Source: Solirubrobacteraceae bacterium (GTDB lineage: Bacteria > Actinomycetota > Thermoleophilia > Solirubrobacterales > Solirubrobacteraceae). Taken from it: a stretch of DNA of 64,000 bases. The stretch's first letter is position 1. Every line of letters begins with the position of its first letter. Of the stretch, positions 33,408-45,300 are shown piece after piece. The notes beneath the pieces were generated by a model. The model worked only from the letters and a program-made list of their open reading frames with translations. It did no database searches and was not told the origin of the DNA. The DNA lies in assembly GCA_030690545.1 (NCBI GenBank), contig JAUYGN010000094.1:48974-112973 (forward strand), in the 5' to 3' direction. The translations under genes were made by a program, and so were the position numbers.

Positions 33408-34232
33408 TTGACTTCTTCTCCGGATGACGCGGCGGTGGCGCTGGCCGCGCGGTTGACGGACCGTGATCGTGAGATCGTGTGCGCGTTGCATGAGCACCGG
33501 GTGCTGACGGTCTGGCAGTTGCGGGAGTTGTTCTTCGACGGCATCGAGCGGGCTCGCAAGCGCTTGGCGGTGCTGCACGACCTCGGCGTGGTCGATCGGT
33601 TCCGTCCGCATCGCGAGCGTGGGTCGCATCCGTGCCATTACGTGCTTGGACGCCACGGCGCGATGATCGTCGCCGCGGTGCAGGACGTGCCGATCAAGGA
33701 GGTGCGCTTCGACCCGGTGCGCCAGCTTGGGTTGCAGCGCAGCCAGCAGCTCGCGCATCTCGTCGGCGTGAACGGCTTCACGACCAGTCTCGCGCATGCG
33801 TTGCGGACGCGGATGCCGGACGTGGGCTTGGAGTGGATGGGGCAGCGGGCGTGCGGCCTGGAGTACCAGGACCTCGTCCGTCCCGACAGCCGGCTGCGCC
33901 TCACGCTGCGCCACAGCGACCTGCTGACGGCGTGGCTGGAATGGGACCGCGCGACCGAGACGCACAAGCGGCTCCGCGGGAAGCTCAGGCGCTACCGAGA
34001 CCTCGCGTACCTCCACGCGCATCCGGTGACGGTGCTCTTCGTCGTCCCGAGCGACCGACGCGAGCACCACGTCCTGGACAGCCTCAACTCCCCGCCGGAG
34101 GACGTGCAGGTGCTCGTGACGACCGCCGAGCGCCATCACTCCGATCCGCTCGCTCGCAACTGGCAGGAGCCCGGCGCGGCGTGGCGCGCCACGCTGCCCG
34201 ACAGCATCACCATCCAGCCCCGGACCCGTTGA
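33408..34232 (+). CDS. Replication-relaxation family protein
   Basis: The 274-residue protein belongs to the replication-relaxation class found on actinobacterial plasmids and integrative elements. It has an N-terminal winged helix (LTDRDREIVCALHEHRVLTV, then QLRELFFDGIERARKRLAVL) and a later nuclease-like region (LRLTLRHSDLLTAWLEWD, LFVVPSDRR). TTG at 33408 is preferred since GGAGGG ends 7 nt upstream; an ATG five codons earlier overlaps that site. It is followed after 200 bp by the integrase. It suggests the island once replicated or moved as an AICE. Confidence 0.85.
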   Translation: MTSSPDDAAVALAARLTDRDREIVCALHEHRVLTVWQLRELFFDGIERARKRLAVLHDLGVVDRFRPHRERGSHPCHYVLGRHGAMIVAAVQDVPIKEVRFDPVRQLGLQRSQQLAHLVGVNGFTTSLAHALRTRMPDVGLEWMGQRACGLEYQDLVRPDSRLRLTLRHSDLLTAWLEWDRATETHKRLRGKLRRYRDLAYLHAHPVTVLFVVPSDRREHHVLDSLNSPPEDVQVLVTTAERHHSDPLARNWQEPGAAWRATLPDSITIQPRTR

Positions 34233-34432
34233 TGGCCTGCGCAGGAGGCTGGTAGCCGGCTCGTCGCGGGCGACTTCCCAAGTGCCCGACGCAGAGCTAC
34301 CGTCGACCGACGCTCGCGCCGCACGAGCCGCCAATGCGCCGGCGCGGACCATGGTCGGCGGGCGATGACCGAGACCACGAACGGCCCCGCACGCTCCGGG
34401 GGGCGCTGACGACTGCTGGGAGGTGAGGATGG

Positions 34433-35722
34433 ATGGCGCATGCGCGCGGACAGGTCGTCGTGCGCGACTGGAAGACCGGGCGCGGATACGCGCTGCGGTT
34501 CGTCGCCTACGGCAAACGCCGCTACGTCACGCTCGGACTCCACCACGACGGCTGGACGCCACGCAAAGCCCGCGAAGAGCTTGCGAACGTCCTCGCCGAC
34601 GTCCGCCGCGGCCTCTGGATCCCACCCGACCACCACCCGCCCGACCGAGACAACCACGATCGGGATGCGGGGCCGGAGCGGGAGCCGACGTTCCACGAGT
34701 TCGCCTCCGACTGGCTGCACAGCCGCGAAGGCGAGATCGGCCCATGCACCTAACGCATGTACCGCGAAGCCCTCTCCTTCCACCTCCTGCCCTACCTCGC
34801 CAGGTACCGGCTGTCGGAGATCACAATCGAGACCGTCGACGCCTACCGCCGCTACAAGGTCACCCAATCCGAGCAGCGCCAAGCCGCCCTCGACAACGGC
34901 ACCGCCGAACGCGACGCCTCCGGCAAGCGCGTGCGACCGCTGTCGGCGTCGAGCATCAACAAGACGATCGGCGTGCTGCAGATGGTCCTCGCGCTCGCCG
35001 TCGAGTACGGCCACATCACCTCGAACGCAGCGACCGGACGTCGCCGGCGGCTCAAACGCCCCGCCAGGCGGCCGATCCACCTGGACTCCGTCGAGCACAT
35101 CGAAGTGCTGCTCGAAGCCGCCCGACAGCTTGACGAGAGCAACCGCTGGTTCACCCGCGGCCGACGCCCCGCCGTCGCGACCCTGCTGTTCGCCGGACCC
35201 AGGGCAGGCGAACTCTGCGGCCTGCGATGGCGCGACGTCGACCTCGACCAGCGGCGCATCCACATCGGCCGCTCCAAGACCCAGGCCGGCCTCCGCGAAA
35301 TCACGCTCCTCCCAGTCCTGCATGCCGAACTCACGGCGCACAAGACCACGACGCCGTTCTCCGGGCTCGACGACCCCGTGTTCACGACCTCGAAGGGCAC
35401 GCCACACTGCAAGGACAACCTCCGCGAACGCATCGTCGCCCCAGTCCTCCGACGCGCCGACGAACTCCTCGCGGCGCACGACCGGCCGCCGCTACCGGCG
35501 GGCGTCTCACCGCACAAGCTCAGACACACCTACGCCTCGATCCTCATCGCCATCGGCGAAGACCCCGCCAGCGTCATGGCCCAACTCGGCCACACCGACC
35601 CCAAGTTCACGCTGCGCGTCTACACCCACCTCATGCGCCGAGACCCCGAAGAACGCCAACGACTCCAGGCACTCATCAACGGTCATAGCTCGGATGGCGA
35701 CAGCATGGACCCGCCTTCGTGA
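34433..35722 (+). pseudogene. Tyrosine recombinase (integrase) interrupted by a stop codon
   Basis: An integrase split by TAA at 34751-34753 with both halves in the same frame. The first half carries an AP2-like arm-binding start (GRGYALRFVAYGKRRYVTLG) and part of the core-binding domain (FHEFASDWLHSREGEI); the second half (from 34757) has the rest and the full catalytic domain: Arg in GPRAGELCGLRW, Lys in RSKTQAGLREI, HKLRHTYAS, LGHTDPKFTLRVYTH. Nonsense mutation or readthrough is possible; alone, the second half lacks the arm domain. Loss of function would explain why the island is fixed. Conserved catalytic residues suggest recent inactivation. Confidence 0.85.
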
Positions 35723-35739
35723 CACGGCAGCCGCGGGCT

Positions 35740-35769
35740 CCCTAACGATCGGCCTCGCCGACGTTAGGG
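35740..35769. terminator. Hairpin downstream of the integrase
   Basis: CCCTAACG at 35740-35747 pairs with CGTTAGGG at 35762-35769, and inner bases CGGC and GCCG extend the stem around CTC. It lies 18 nt after the integrase stop and may be a terminator or an arm-type binding site. Confidence 0.55.
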
Positions 35770-36001
35770 ACGATCGCCGACCCTTACGCACGCGTTCGGG
35801 TCGACAAGCGCAGCCCATGCCGAGCGGACGGTCCCGTAGCCCGCAGAACACCAGGCGGCGGAACGCTTGCGTGAAGCGCGTCGGCTAGTCAACCCGCCCC
35901 ATGCGCGATCCTCGAACGGGTCCATCGACTTCAAATGCCGTCGTGGATCGACCAGCGACGGGGCTCGTGGTCCTGGATGTGTCCGTCCCTGCCATCAGCA
36001 G

Positions 36002-37189
36002 CTACCCCTCCGTCACCTCGACCGGACCGTTCTGGCTCTCGCTCGGCACCGGGTCGTCGAAGAGCGCGAGGTACGCGTCGTAGCGGTACAGGCGGGAACG
36101 TTTCTGACCGGTGATCTCGCGAACGAGTCCGAGTTCCTCAAAGCGAGCGACTAGACGGTTCGCAGTCGGAAACGCGATCTCCAGTCGAGTGGCGACGTTG
36201 TTGACATTGACGATCGGGCGCCTGAACAGCTCGGACAGCAGCTTGAGGCCGCTCGTGCCCAGTCCGGAGTTGATGATCAGCGTGCGGTTGGCCTCTCGCA
36301 GCTCGAAGATGTGCTCCGCGGTCGTGGTGGCCTCGTCAGACGTGGTGGCAACGCCGCGCAGAAAAAACCGCAACCAGCCCTCCCAATCGCCCTTGCGTCG
36401 GACGTCCGTGAGCCTGTCGTAGTACTCGGTTCGGTGCAGCTTGAAGTAGTAGCTGAGGTACAGGAGCGGTTGACGCAGGGTCTTCCGATGCATGAGAAGG
36501 AAGGTGATCAGCAGCCGCCCGACTCGGCCGTTGCCATCCAGGAACGGGTGGATCGTCTCGAACTGGGCATGGGCCAACCCGACGTCCAAGAGCACCGGCC
36601 GTCCGGCGTCTTCGTGAAGGAACAACTCGAAGGCATGGAGTGCCTCGGTCATCTCGGGGACGGGTGGTGGCACGAATGTGGCGTGCTGCAAGTCGGCGCC
36701 GGATGGACCGATCCAGTTCTGTGTCCTTCGGAACTCCCCCGGCGTGGCGTGTGCTCCGCGGCCGTCGCGCAGCAGTTCTCCGTGGATCTCGCGGATCAAC
36801 CGAAGCGAGAGCGGCAGCGACTCGATGCGTTCAAGCCCGTGGCGCATCGCAGCGATGTAGTTGACGATGTCACCGACGTCGGCGTAGCGGTCTTTGCGAG
36901 CAGGGTCGGCCTCGACCTCAAGGAGGTCCTGGAGGGAGCTCTGGGTTCCCTCGATCTGGGAACTGAGCACCGCTTCGCGACGGACGTACATCCCCACGAA
37001 GAAGTCCGGGTCGGGAACAACCTTGACGATGCCGTCCAAACGGCCGAGCGCCTGGTCGGCCCGTGAGAGCAGCCCAAGCATCTCTGCGTCGATCTCGACC
37101 GGCGGATCGGGCGGCAGCGGCGCAGGGATGAACGCCTCGTAGCCGCTCGGTTGGCGGACAAACCGGCCCGCTCGGTCCCGGGAAGCCAT
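36002..37189 (-). CDS. Fic-domain protein with inhibitory helix and C-terminal winged helix
   Basis: The 395-residue protein has an N-terminal Fic inhibitory motif SSQIEG (76-81; Ser-x3-Glu-Gly), the Fic core HPFLDGNGRVGR (214-225) and a C-terminal winged helix (about 310-385). Fic enzymes transfer AMP or other nucleotide parts to proteins; the inhibitory glutamate (Glu80) in the same chain puts it in class II, kept off until released. The winged helix may allow DNA-linked self-regulation. It is on the island edge, opposite to the integrase, and could be a toxin-like cargo gene. Confidence 0.93.
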   Translation of the reverse strand: MASRDRAGRFVRQPSGYEAFIPAPLPPDPPVEIDAEMLGLLSRADQALGRLDGIVKVVPDPDFFVGMYVRREAVLSSQIEGTQSSLQDLLEVEADPARKDRYADVGDIVNYIAAMRHGLERIESLPLSLRLIREIHGELLRDGRGAHATPGEFRRTQNWIGPSGADLQHATFVPPPVPEMTEALHAFELFLHEDAGRPVLLDVGLAHAQFETIHPFLDGNGRVGRLLITFLLMHRKTLRQPLLYLSYYFKLHRTEYYDRLTDVRRKGDWEGWLRFFLRGVATTSDEATTTAEHIFELREANRTLIINSGLGTSGLKLLSELFRRPIVNVNNVATRLEIAFPTANRLVARFEELGLVREITGQKRSRLYRYDAYLALFDDPVPSESQNGPVEVTEG

Positions 37190-37514
37190 CGTCGGCTATT
37201 AAAGCATGGGGCCCGGAATGAGCATAACGTCGCTACCCCTCGGGAGCTGGGAACGACGGCGTACATAGCCCGGGGCCGCAATCGGACGCTATTCACGCGC
37301 CGCCCGCCCATGCATCAACAGCGACGTCGGGGCGGGCGTGTCATTGTCGCCGTCGTTGATACAAGGGCCACGCGGCGGCGCAGGCACTCGCCGCCAGAAG
37401 TGCCCGAAGGCGCCGGGATCGCCCGATATCCACCCGGATAGCCACTCGCGACAGACCGCCGAACGACCAAGAAGTCCCTGCAGATCGCCCGCTTCCACGG
37501 TCCAGCGGTGGGCC
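37190..37514. other. Region between Fic gene and right attachment site
   Basis: About 325 bp with no credible gene. It should contain the Fic promoter and forms the right end of the island up to attR. Confidence 0.4.
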
Positions 37515-37538
37515 ATCGCACCCAGGAGGTCGGGGGTT
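37515..37538 (+). repeat. Attachment site repeat, right copy (attR)
   Basis: An exact copy of the 24-bp core from tRNA-Ala(CGC), followed by a decayed form of the rest of the tRNA 3' end (one extra T, then CGAGTTCGC and CGCTCC in place of CGAGTCCCC and TAGCTCC). It lies about 50 bp before the glutaminase gene, marking the return to ordinary chromosome. Confidence 0.85.
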
Positions 37539-37589
37539 TCGAGTTCGCTCGCTCCGACCGAGACGCGCGTCGCGCGTACCATCCGCGCC

Positions 37590-39422
37590 ATGCTCTCGCT
37601 GGTGGAGGAGCTCGTCACCGACGTGCACGCCGCGTGCGTCGACGACCGCTCCGGAGACATCCTGCACGGCATCCCGGCGCTGGAGGGCGTCGATCCCGAG
37701 CTGTTCGGGATCTGCGTGGCGACCGCCGACGGGTTCGTCTACGAGGTCGGCGACACGCGCGTGCCGCTGTGCATCCAGTCGATCTCCAAGGCGTTCACGT
37801 ACGGGATCGCGCTGACCGACCGCGGCACCGACGTCGTCGACGCGAAGATCGACGTCGAGCCGTCGGGCGAGGCGTTCAACGAGATCAGCATCCACCCGGT
37901 CACCCACCGGCCGCGCAACCCGATGATCAACGCGGGCGCGATCACCGCCTCCAGCCTCGTGGCCGGCGACACCGTCGCCGAGCAGGTGGAGCGCGTGACG
38001 CGGATCTACTCGAAGTACGCCGGGCGCGAGGTCGGCGCCGACGAGGACATCTACGCCTCGCAGCTCGCGTCCGGGCACCGCAACCGGGCGATCGCGCACA
38101 TGCTGCGCGAGTTCGGGATCCTCGAGGGCGATCCCAACGACGCGATCGAGGTCTACCTGCGCCAGTGCTCGACGATGGTCGACTGCCGCGACCTCGCGCT
38201 GATGGGCGCGACCCTCGCCAACGGCGGGCGCAACCCGCAGACCGGCGAGCGGGCGTGCTCGGCCGACTGCACCGAGCGGGTGCTCAGCGTCATGTCGACC
38301 TGCGGGATGTACGACGCGGCGGGCGAGTGGGTGGCGAGCGTCGGCATGGCGGCCAAGAGCGGGGTCGGCGGCGGGATCGTCGCCGTGCTGCCCGGCCAGC
38401 TGTCGATCGCCGTGTTCTCCCCGCGCCTGGACGAGCGCGGCAACAGCGTCCGCGGCGTCAAGGCGTGCCGGATGCTCTCCGCGCGGCTGGAGCTGCACGC
38501 CCTGCACGTCGCCCGCGGCGCGCACAGCGCGGTGCGCGACGCCTACGACCTCGTCGAGGCCCCGTCCTCGCTGCAGCGCCCGGCCTCCGACCGCGCGGTG
38601 CTCGACGAGCACGGGCCGCGGGTCCGCATCTACGAGCTGCAGGGCGACCTGCTGTTCGCCGGCGCCGAGTCGGTCGTGCGCGAGATCTCCCAGGCCGCCG
38701 CGGAGCTCGAGATCGTCGTGCTCGACGTGCGGCGCATCCGCGACGTCGCGGAGGTGTCCCGCGGGCTGCTCGGCGGGCTGCGGGCGACGCTCGACGGGCA
38801 GGGCTGCGCGTTCGCGCTGATCGACCCCGACGACATCCTGCGCGTCGCCGAGGCCCAGGGCGAGCGCGCCGCGCCGGTCCCCGCCTTCCCCACGATCGCC
38901 GACGCGACCGTGTGGTGCGAGGAGCGCCTGCTCGAGCGCTACGGCGTCCCCAGCCCCGCGGACGAGACCTTCGACTTCGCCGACCACCCGCTGCTGTCCA
39001 GCGTGCCGCAGGAGCACGTCGAGGGGCTACGCGCCGCGATGACCCCGCGCAGCTACGCCGACGGCGAGCTGATCGTGCCCGAGGGCGACGACGAGGCAGG
39101 CGTGTTCCTGATCATGTCCGGCCGGGTCCGGTCGACGCTGACCACCGTCACCGGCGCGACGCGCCACCTCGCCTCGCTGACCCCGGGGACGTGCTTCGGG
39201 GACGCCTACGTCACGACCGACAGCCCGCACCCGCTGACGATGCGCGCCGAGGGGCCGGTCGAGCTGCTCGAGCTGACGCGGGCGGCCTACGCCCGCATCC
39301 GCCAGGAGGAGCCCGGGCTGCACGCCACGATCCTGCAGGTGTTCATGTTCGCCATCCGCGACGACCTCGAGCGCTCGCTCAGCGCCCTGGCCAGCGGGCG
39401 GGTGGCGCCGACCTCCAGCTGA
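37590..39422 (+). CDS. glsA: Glutaminase fused to STAS and cyclic-nucleotide-binding domains
   Basis: The 610-residue protein begins with a glutaminase A domain (about 1-310) that hydrolyses glutamine to glutamate and ammonia. Its catalytic pair is Ser64 and Lys67 in QSISKAF, with HPVTHRPRNPMINAGAI and GVGGGIVAV also typical. A STAS domain (about 340-440) and a C-terminal cNMP-binding domain (about 475-600, including GTCFGDAYV) follow. The appended domains suggest control by protein partners or cyclic nucleotide; this arrangement is known in some actinobacteria. It starts just after attR, so its promoter may have been altered by island insertion. Confidence 0.92.
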   Translation: MLSLVEELVTDVHAACVDDRSGDILHGIPALEGVDPELFGICVATADGFVYEVGDTRVPLCIQSISKAFTYGIALTDRGTDVVDAKIDVEPSGEAFNEISIHPVTHRPRNPMINAGAITASSLVAGDTVAEQVERVTRIYSKYAGREVGADEDIYASQLASGHRNRAIAHMLREFGILEGDPNDAIEVYLRQCSTMVDCRDLALMGATLANGGRNPQTGERACSADCTERVLSVMSTCGMYDAAGEWVASVGMAAKSGVGGGIVAVLPGQLSIAVFSPRLDERGNSVRGVKACRMLSARLELHALHVARGAHSAVRDAYDLVEAPSSLQRPASDRAVLDEHGPRVRIYELQGDLLFAGAESVVREISQAAAELEIVVLDVRRIRDVAEVSRGLLGGLRATLDGQGCAFALIDPDDILRVAEAQGERAAPVPAFPTIADATVWCEERLLERYGVPSPADETFDFADHPLLSSVPQEHVEGLRAAMTPRSYADGELIVPEGDDEAGVFLIMSGRVRSTLTTVTGATRHLASLTPGTCFGDAYVTTDSPHPLTMRAEGPVELLELTRAAYARIRQEEPGLHATILQVFMFAIRDDLERSLSALASGRVAPTSS

Positions 39423-39512
39423 CCGCCGATCCATCGTGGGTGAGGGCGTATCGCCCGCGAGCAGCGTCGACCAGCGCGGAGCTGAGCCGAGCCGGGAAAT
39501 GCCAGCGCCTAA

Positions 39513-39542
39513 TCTGGACTGATTCCAGAATGTGTGGCACAC
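39513..39542. promoter_or_regulatory. Putative FurA operator upstream of furA-katG
   Basis: Two small dyads lie just before the furA start: TCTGGA at 39513-39518 with TCCAGA at 39524-39529, and GTGTG-G-CACAC at 39532-39542. FurA-type regulators autorepress through a palindromic site overlapping their own promoter, so these are the best candidates. The exact box is not determined. Confidence 0.45.
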
Positions 39543-39549
39543 TTCGTGC

Positions 39550-39981
39550 ATGCCGGCGACCTCGGAACTCGAGCGCATGTTGCGCGGGGCCTCCCTGCGC
39601 GTCACGCGTCCTCGGGTCGCGGTGCTGGCCGCGGTGCACGATCATCCGCATGCCGACACGCACGCGATCATCGGCCGCGTTCGCGAGGACCTCGGTGAGG
39701 TGTCCCAGCAGGCCGTCTACGACGTGCTGGCGGCCTTGACCGACGCGCGTCTGGTGCGACGCATCCAGCCGCCGGGCTCCGTGGCGCGCTACGAGTCGCG
39801 GGTCGGCGACAACCATCACCACCTCGTGTGCCGTTCGTGCGGGGCGGTCGCCGACGTCGATTGCGCCGTCGGCGCCGCGCCCTGCCTGACCGCAGCCGAC
39901 GACCACGGCTACGCGCTCGACGAGGCCGAGGTCATCTACTGGGGCCTGTGCCCCGGATGCTCGACCGCATCCAAGTCCTGA
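39550..39981 (+). CDS. furA: Fur-family peroxide/iron regulator (FurA-like)
   Basis: The 143-residue repressor has a winged-helix N-terminal domain (LRVTRPRVAVLAAVHDHPHA, then VSQQAVYDVLAALTDARLV) and a C-terminal metal-binding domain with HHHLVCRSCGAVADVDC and CPGCS, the two CxxC pairs forming a structural zinc site. In actinobacteria this type sits before katG and represses it until metal or peroxide relieves it. ATG at 39550 follows the operator dyads at once, so its message may be leaderless. Two cysteines outside the pairs also occur. Confidence 0.92.
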   Translation: MPATSELERMLRGASLRVTRPRVAVLAAVHDHPHADTHAIIGRVREDLGEVSQQAVYDVLAALTDARLVRRIQPPGSVARYESRVGDNHHHLVCRSCGAVADVDCAVGAAPCLTAADDHGYALDEAEVIYWGLCPGCSTASKS

Positions 39982-42246
<2,265 letters not shown>

Positions 42247-42256
42247 GCGCAGTGTT

Positions 42257-42323
42257 CAGGTCGGTCGCTGTGGGCGGCCGACCTGGACGATCGTGCGCTG
42301 GTGCGCCGGCCACGCCAGCGCAC
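42257..42323. terminator. Two hairpins between katG and the giant gene
   Basis: CAGGTCGG at 42257-42264 pairs with CCGACCTG at 42278-42285, and GTGCGCTGG at 42293-42301 pairs with CCAGCGCAC at 42315-42323. They separate convergent genes and probably terminate transcription from one or both sides. Neither has a U-run. Confidence 0.6.
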
Positions 42324-42398
42324 TCCGAGCGGTCGTCGTCGTCTGCGTCGCAGCGCTTCGCGATCGCCGCGATCGGGCGCTCGAGGTTCGTGCGCTCC

Positions 42399-45300
42399 TC
42401 AGCGCGCGAGCAGCCGCAGCGCCTTCGTCACGCGACGCGTGGTGCCGGCCGCATCGACGACGCGGATCGTGAGCGTCGCGGTCGCACCGCGAGCGCGCTG
42501 GATCCGGCGGCGCAGCGACACGTCGGTGCGGATGCGCAGCGCGACGCCGCTCGGACCCGCGCGGACGCTGAGCTCGCGTGTCCTCAGGGCCTTCCCGCGG
42601 TGACCCTTCGGCTTGATCGTGGCACTGATCCGCGCCGTGCACGTGAGCGGGCAGACGGCGGCGCCGACGAGCTGCGTGCTCGCCGCCCGCATCTTCACCC
42701 GTGACTTGGGCACGACGAACAGGCGGTTGCCAAGGCTGGCGTCGGTCCGCAGTCGCACGCTGCCGCGGCCCGGCAGGAGCTTGTCGGCGATCGCCGTGGC
42801 GGCTGCCAGCGAGACGGGGAATGACGTCCGGGTCGCGGACGGGGCAGGGCGGGTCGGAGCGACCGCCGGCGGCGGCGGCGCGATCAGCGTTGGAGGCGCG
42901 GGCGGCGTTGGAGGCGCGGGCGGCGCTGGAGCCGCGGGCGGCACGGGCGGTGCCGGAGGCGGCGGAGGAGGAGGAGGCGGCGGCGGCGCGTTGTGATCGA
43001 CGTGGAGCGCTCGCGCTGCGGACGTGCCGACGTTCCCGGCCTTGTCGGTCTGACGCGCGGTCAGGACGTGCTCGCCCTCGGGCAGCCCGCCGAACGACGC
43101 GCTCCAGGCCCCAGCGGTCACGAGTGCCGTGCGCTCCGCGACCGTGCCGTCCGGCCCGACCGCGGTGATCGTGACCTCTCCACCGCTCTCACCGGTGCCC
43201 GCGACGGCGAGCGATCCCGCTGGCGCCGTCGCGCCATCGGCAGGGCCCGTGATCGCGATCGCGGGCGGCGTGACGTCGACGACGAACCGGTTCGTGCCGC
43301 TCGAGCCGACCGCGCCCTCCGGGCCGGACCACTGGGCCGTCGCCTCGTACGCGCCCTCGGCGAGATCCGCCGAGGCCGTCACCGAGAACGGACGCTCACT
43401 TCCGGTCGGGCCGACCGGCGCGCTGAGCGTCTGCAGCGGCGGGCCGGCTGCGCCGGCCGCCCGCACGTGCACCACGACCGGCCCGCTGCCGGCACCGCCG
43501 GCGACGCCGCTGAACGTCGGCCGGCGCGAGGCCGCGAAGCGCTCGTCACCCGGCACGTTGAGCTGCACCCGCAGCGCGGCCGCCTGCACCGTGAACCGAC
43601 GCGGGACCGTGGCGCCGACGTTGCCCACGTCGTCGGACTGCTCCACGACGATCGTGTACTGCCCGGCCACCAGGTACGTGTGCCAGTAGAACCACGGATC
43701 GCAGGGCCTGGCTTCGGACACCAGCGGCGTACCGACGGCCACGTCGCCCGCCCAGATCTTCAGCGTGTACCTGTGCGCGTCGCCGGGACGGCGAGCGCAT
43801 GTCCCGCCGTAGGACACCTCGCCGGGACGGACGACCGCACCGGCGCCGGGCAGCGAGAGCGACGGAGCGGGCGGCGTCCGGTCGACGGTGAACGCCGCGA
43901 CCGCATAGTCGCCCGCGCGGCCGTCGGCGACGGCGCGGACGGCGAGGCTGTGGTCGCCCTCCGTCAGGTCGGAGCGGACGACCGGCGAGACGCACGGCGT
44001 CCACGTCGCGTCGCGGTCGGCGCGGCACTCGAAGGTCGCCCCGGGGGCGTCCGAGTCGAACGCCAGCGAGACGTTCGTCGCGGCCGTGCGCCGGGGTACC
44101 TCCGACAGCATCCGCGTGCGCGGCGTCGGCAGCGCGACGGACGTCACGTCCAGGCGCGCCGGCCCGCGCTGCGCGGTGGCGCTGGCGATCGCGACGAGGT
44201 ACGTGCGCCCGGCCTCCGCGCGCCAGCGCAGGCGCGCACCCGTGTCGCGCGCGCCGCAGCGCGCGCCGTCGTCGGCCTCGGCGACCGGAATCAGGGCAGC
44301 GCCACCGCCGCCCGCCGGCTCGTAGACCGCCAGCACCGTGTCGAACGGCTCGGTCGCGCAGGTGCTGACCTCGAGGCCGCCCGTCACCGCCGGCGTCACC
44401 TCATACCAGGCCGATCCGCCGCCGCGGACGCCGGCGTGCACCGGCTCGCCGGCCTCCAGCCCCGCCGCGGTGAGGTCGACATCGGCCCCCGACCCCGGCG
44501 CCGGCAGGTCGGCCGCCGCGGCGCGATCGTCATTGTCCGGCGCGAGGTGCAGCGTCACCTCCGTGGCCGACCAGTCGAACTGCTCGTCGACCGCGACGTG
44601 GTAGCGCTGCCCGGCGACGGCGTCGAACTCGAGTCGCGCGCCCGCCGGGAACGCACCCATGCACGCGGGGGAGTCGTCGTTGGAGGCGACCGGCGTCAGC
44701 GCGTCGACGCGGTCGCCGGTGTAGGCGGCCAGGTGCGTCGCGACGTGGTCTCCGGTGCAGGCCTGGACGACGGCGCGGCCCGTGCGATCGGCGGTCCATG
44801 CCGTCCAGACCGATCGCGCCGCGTGCACGCCGTCGTGGTCGGGCTCGCCTGGCTGCGCGCTGGCCGTGCCGGTCCGGGCCGTGACCGGCACGCCCGGGAC
44901 GAGCTCGAACGGATCGTCGAAGTCGTCGTGCGGCGCCCGCCGCGAGATCATCAGCTGGAAGCTGCCGCGCGCAGCGCCGGAGAGCGCGGAGTCGACCGCG
45001 ATCCAGTACACGGTCCCCGCCTGGACGCGGACGGCGACGTGTGCGTCGCGGTGGCCGAACGAGCAGACGGCGCCCTCGCTCTTGTCGTTGGAGGCGACCT
45101 CGGTGAGTGCGTCGACCGCCGCGCCGGTGTAGACGGCGACCACGGTGTCGGCGCCGTTGAACCCGCAGGAGCTGATGTCCAGCAGCTCGTCGGCGACCGG
45201 GTCGAGCCGGAACCAGACCGACCGCTTCCCGCCGAGGTTCGCGTGAGCGGGCTCGCCCGGCTCGGGCCCCGATCCCCTGAACTCATCGATGAGCGAGCTC

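Larger units (their letters stand above)
25027..37538. mobile_element. tRNA-Ala-integrated genomic island with defective integrase
   Basis: The island is bounded by 24-bp direct repeats, the left one inside tRNA-Ala(CGC). Inside are a tyrosine recombinase interrupted by a stop, a replication-relaxation protein, a Fic protein, a small winged-helix-like gene, an OLD ATPase remnant, a proteasome-like protein candidate and a five-gene set likely to be a defence system. No conjugation or helicase gene is visible, so this is either a reduced actinobacterial integrative element or a defence island fixed by the integrase mutation. Gene content outside the repeats is ordinary chromosome. Confidence 0.8.

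Noticed and set aside
32492..33559. Minus-strand frame of 355 codons covering the gap after the HEPN gene
   Set aside because: It overlaps two supported genes at its ends and its translation has no recognisable features.
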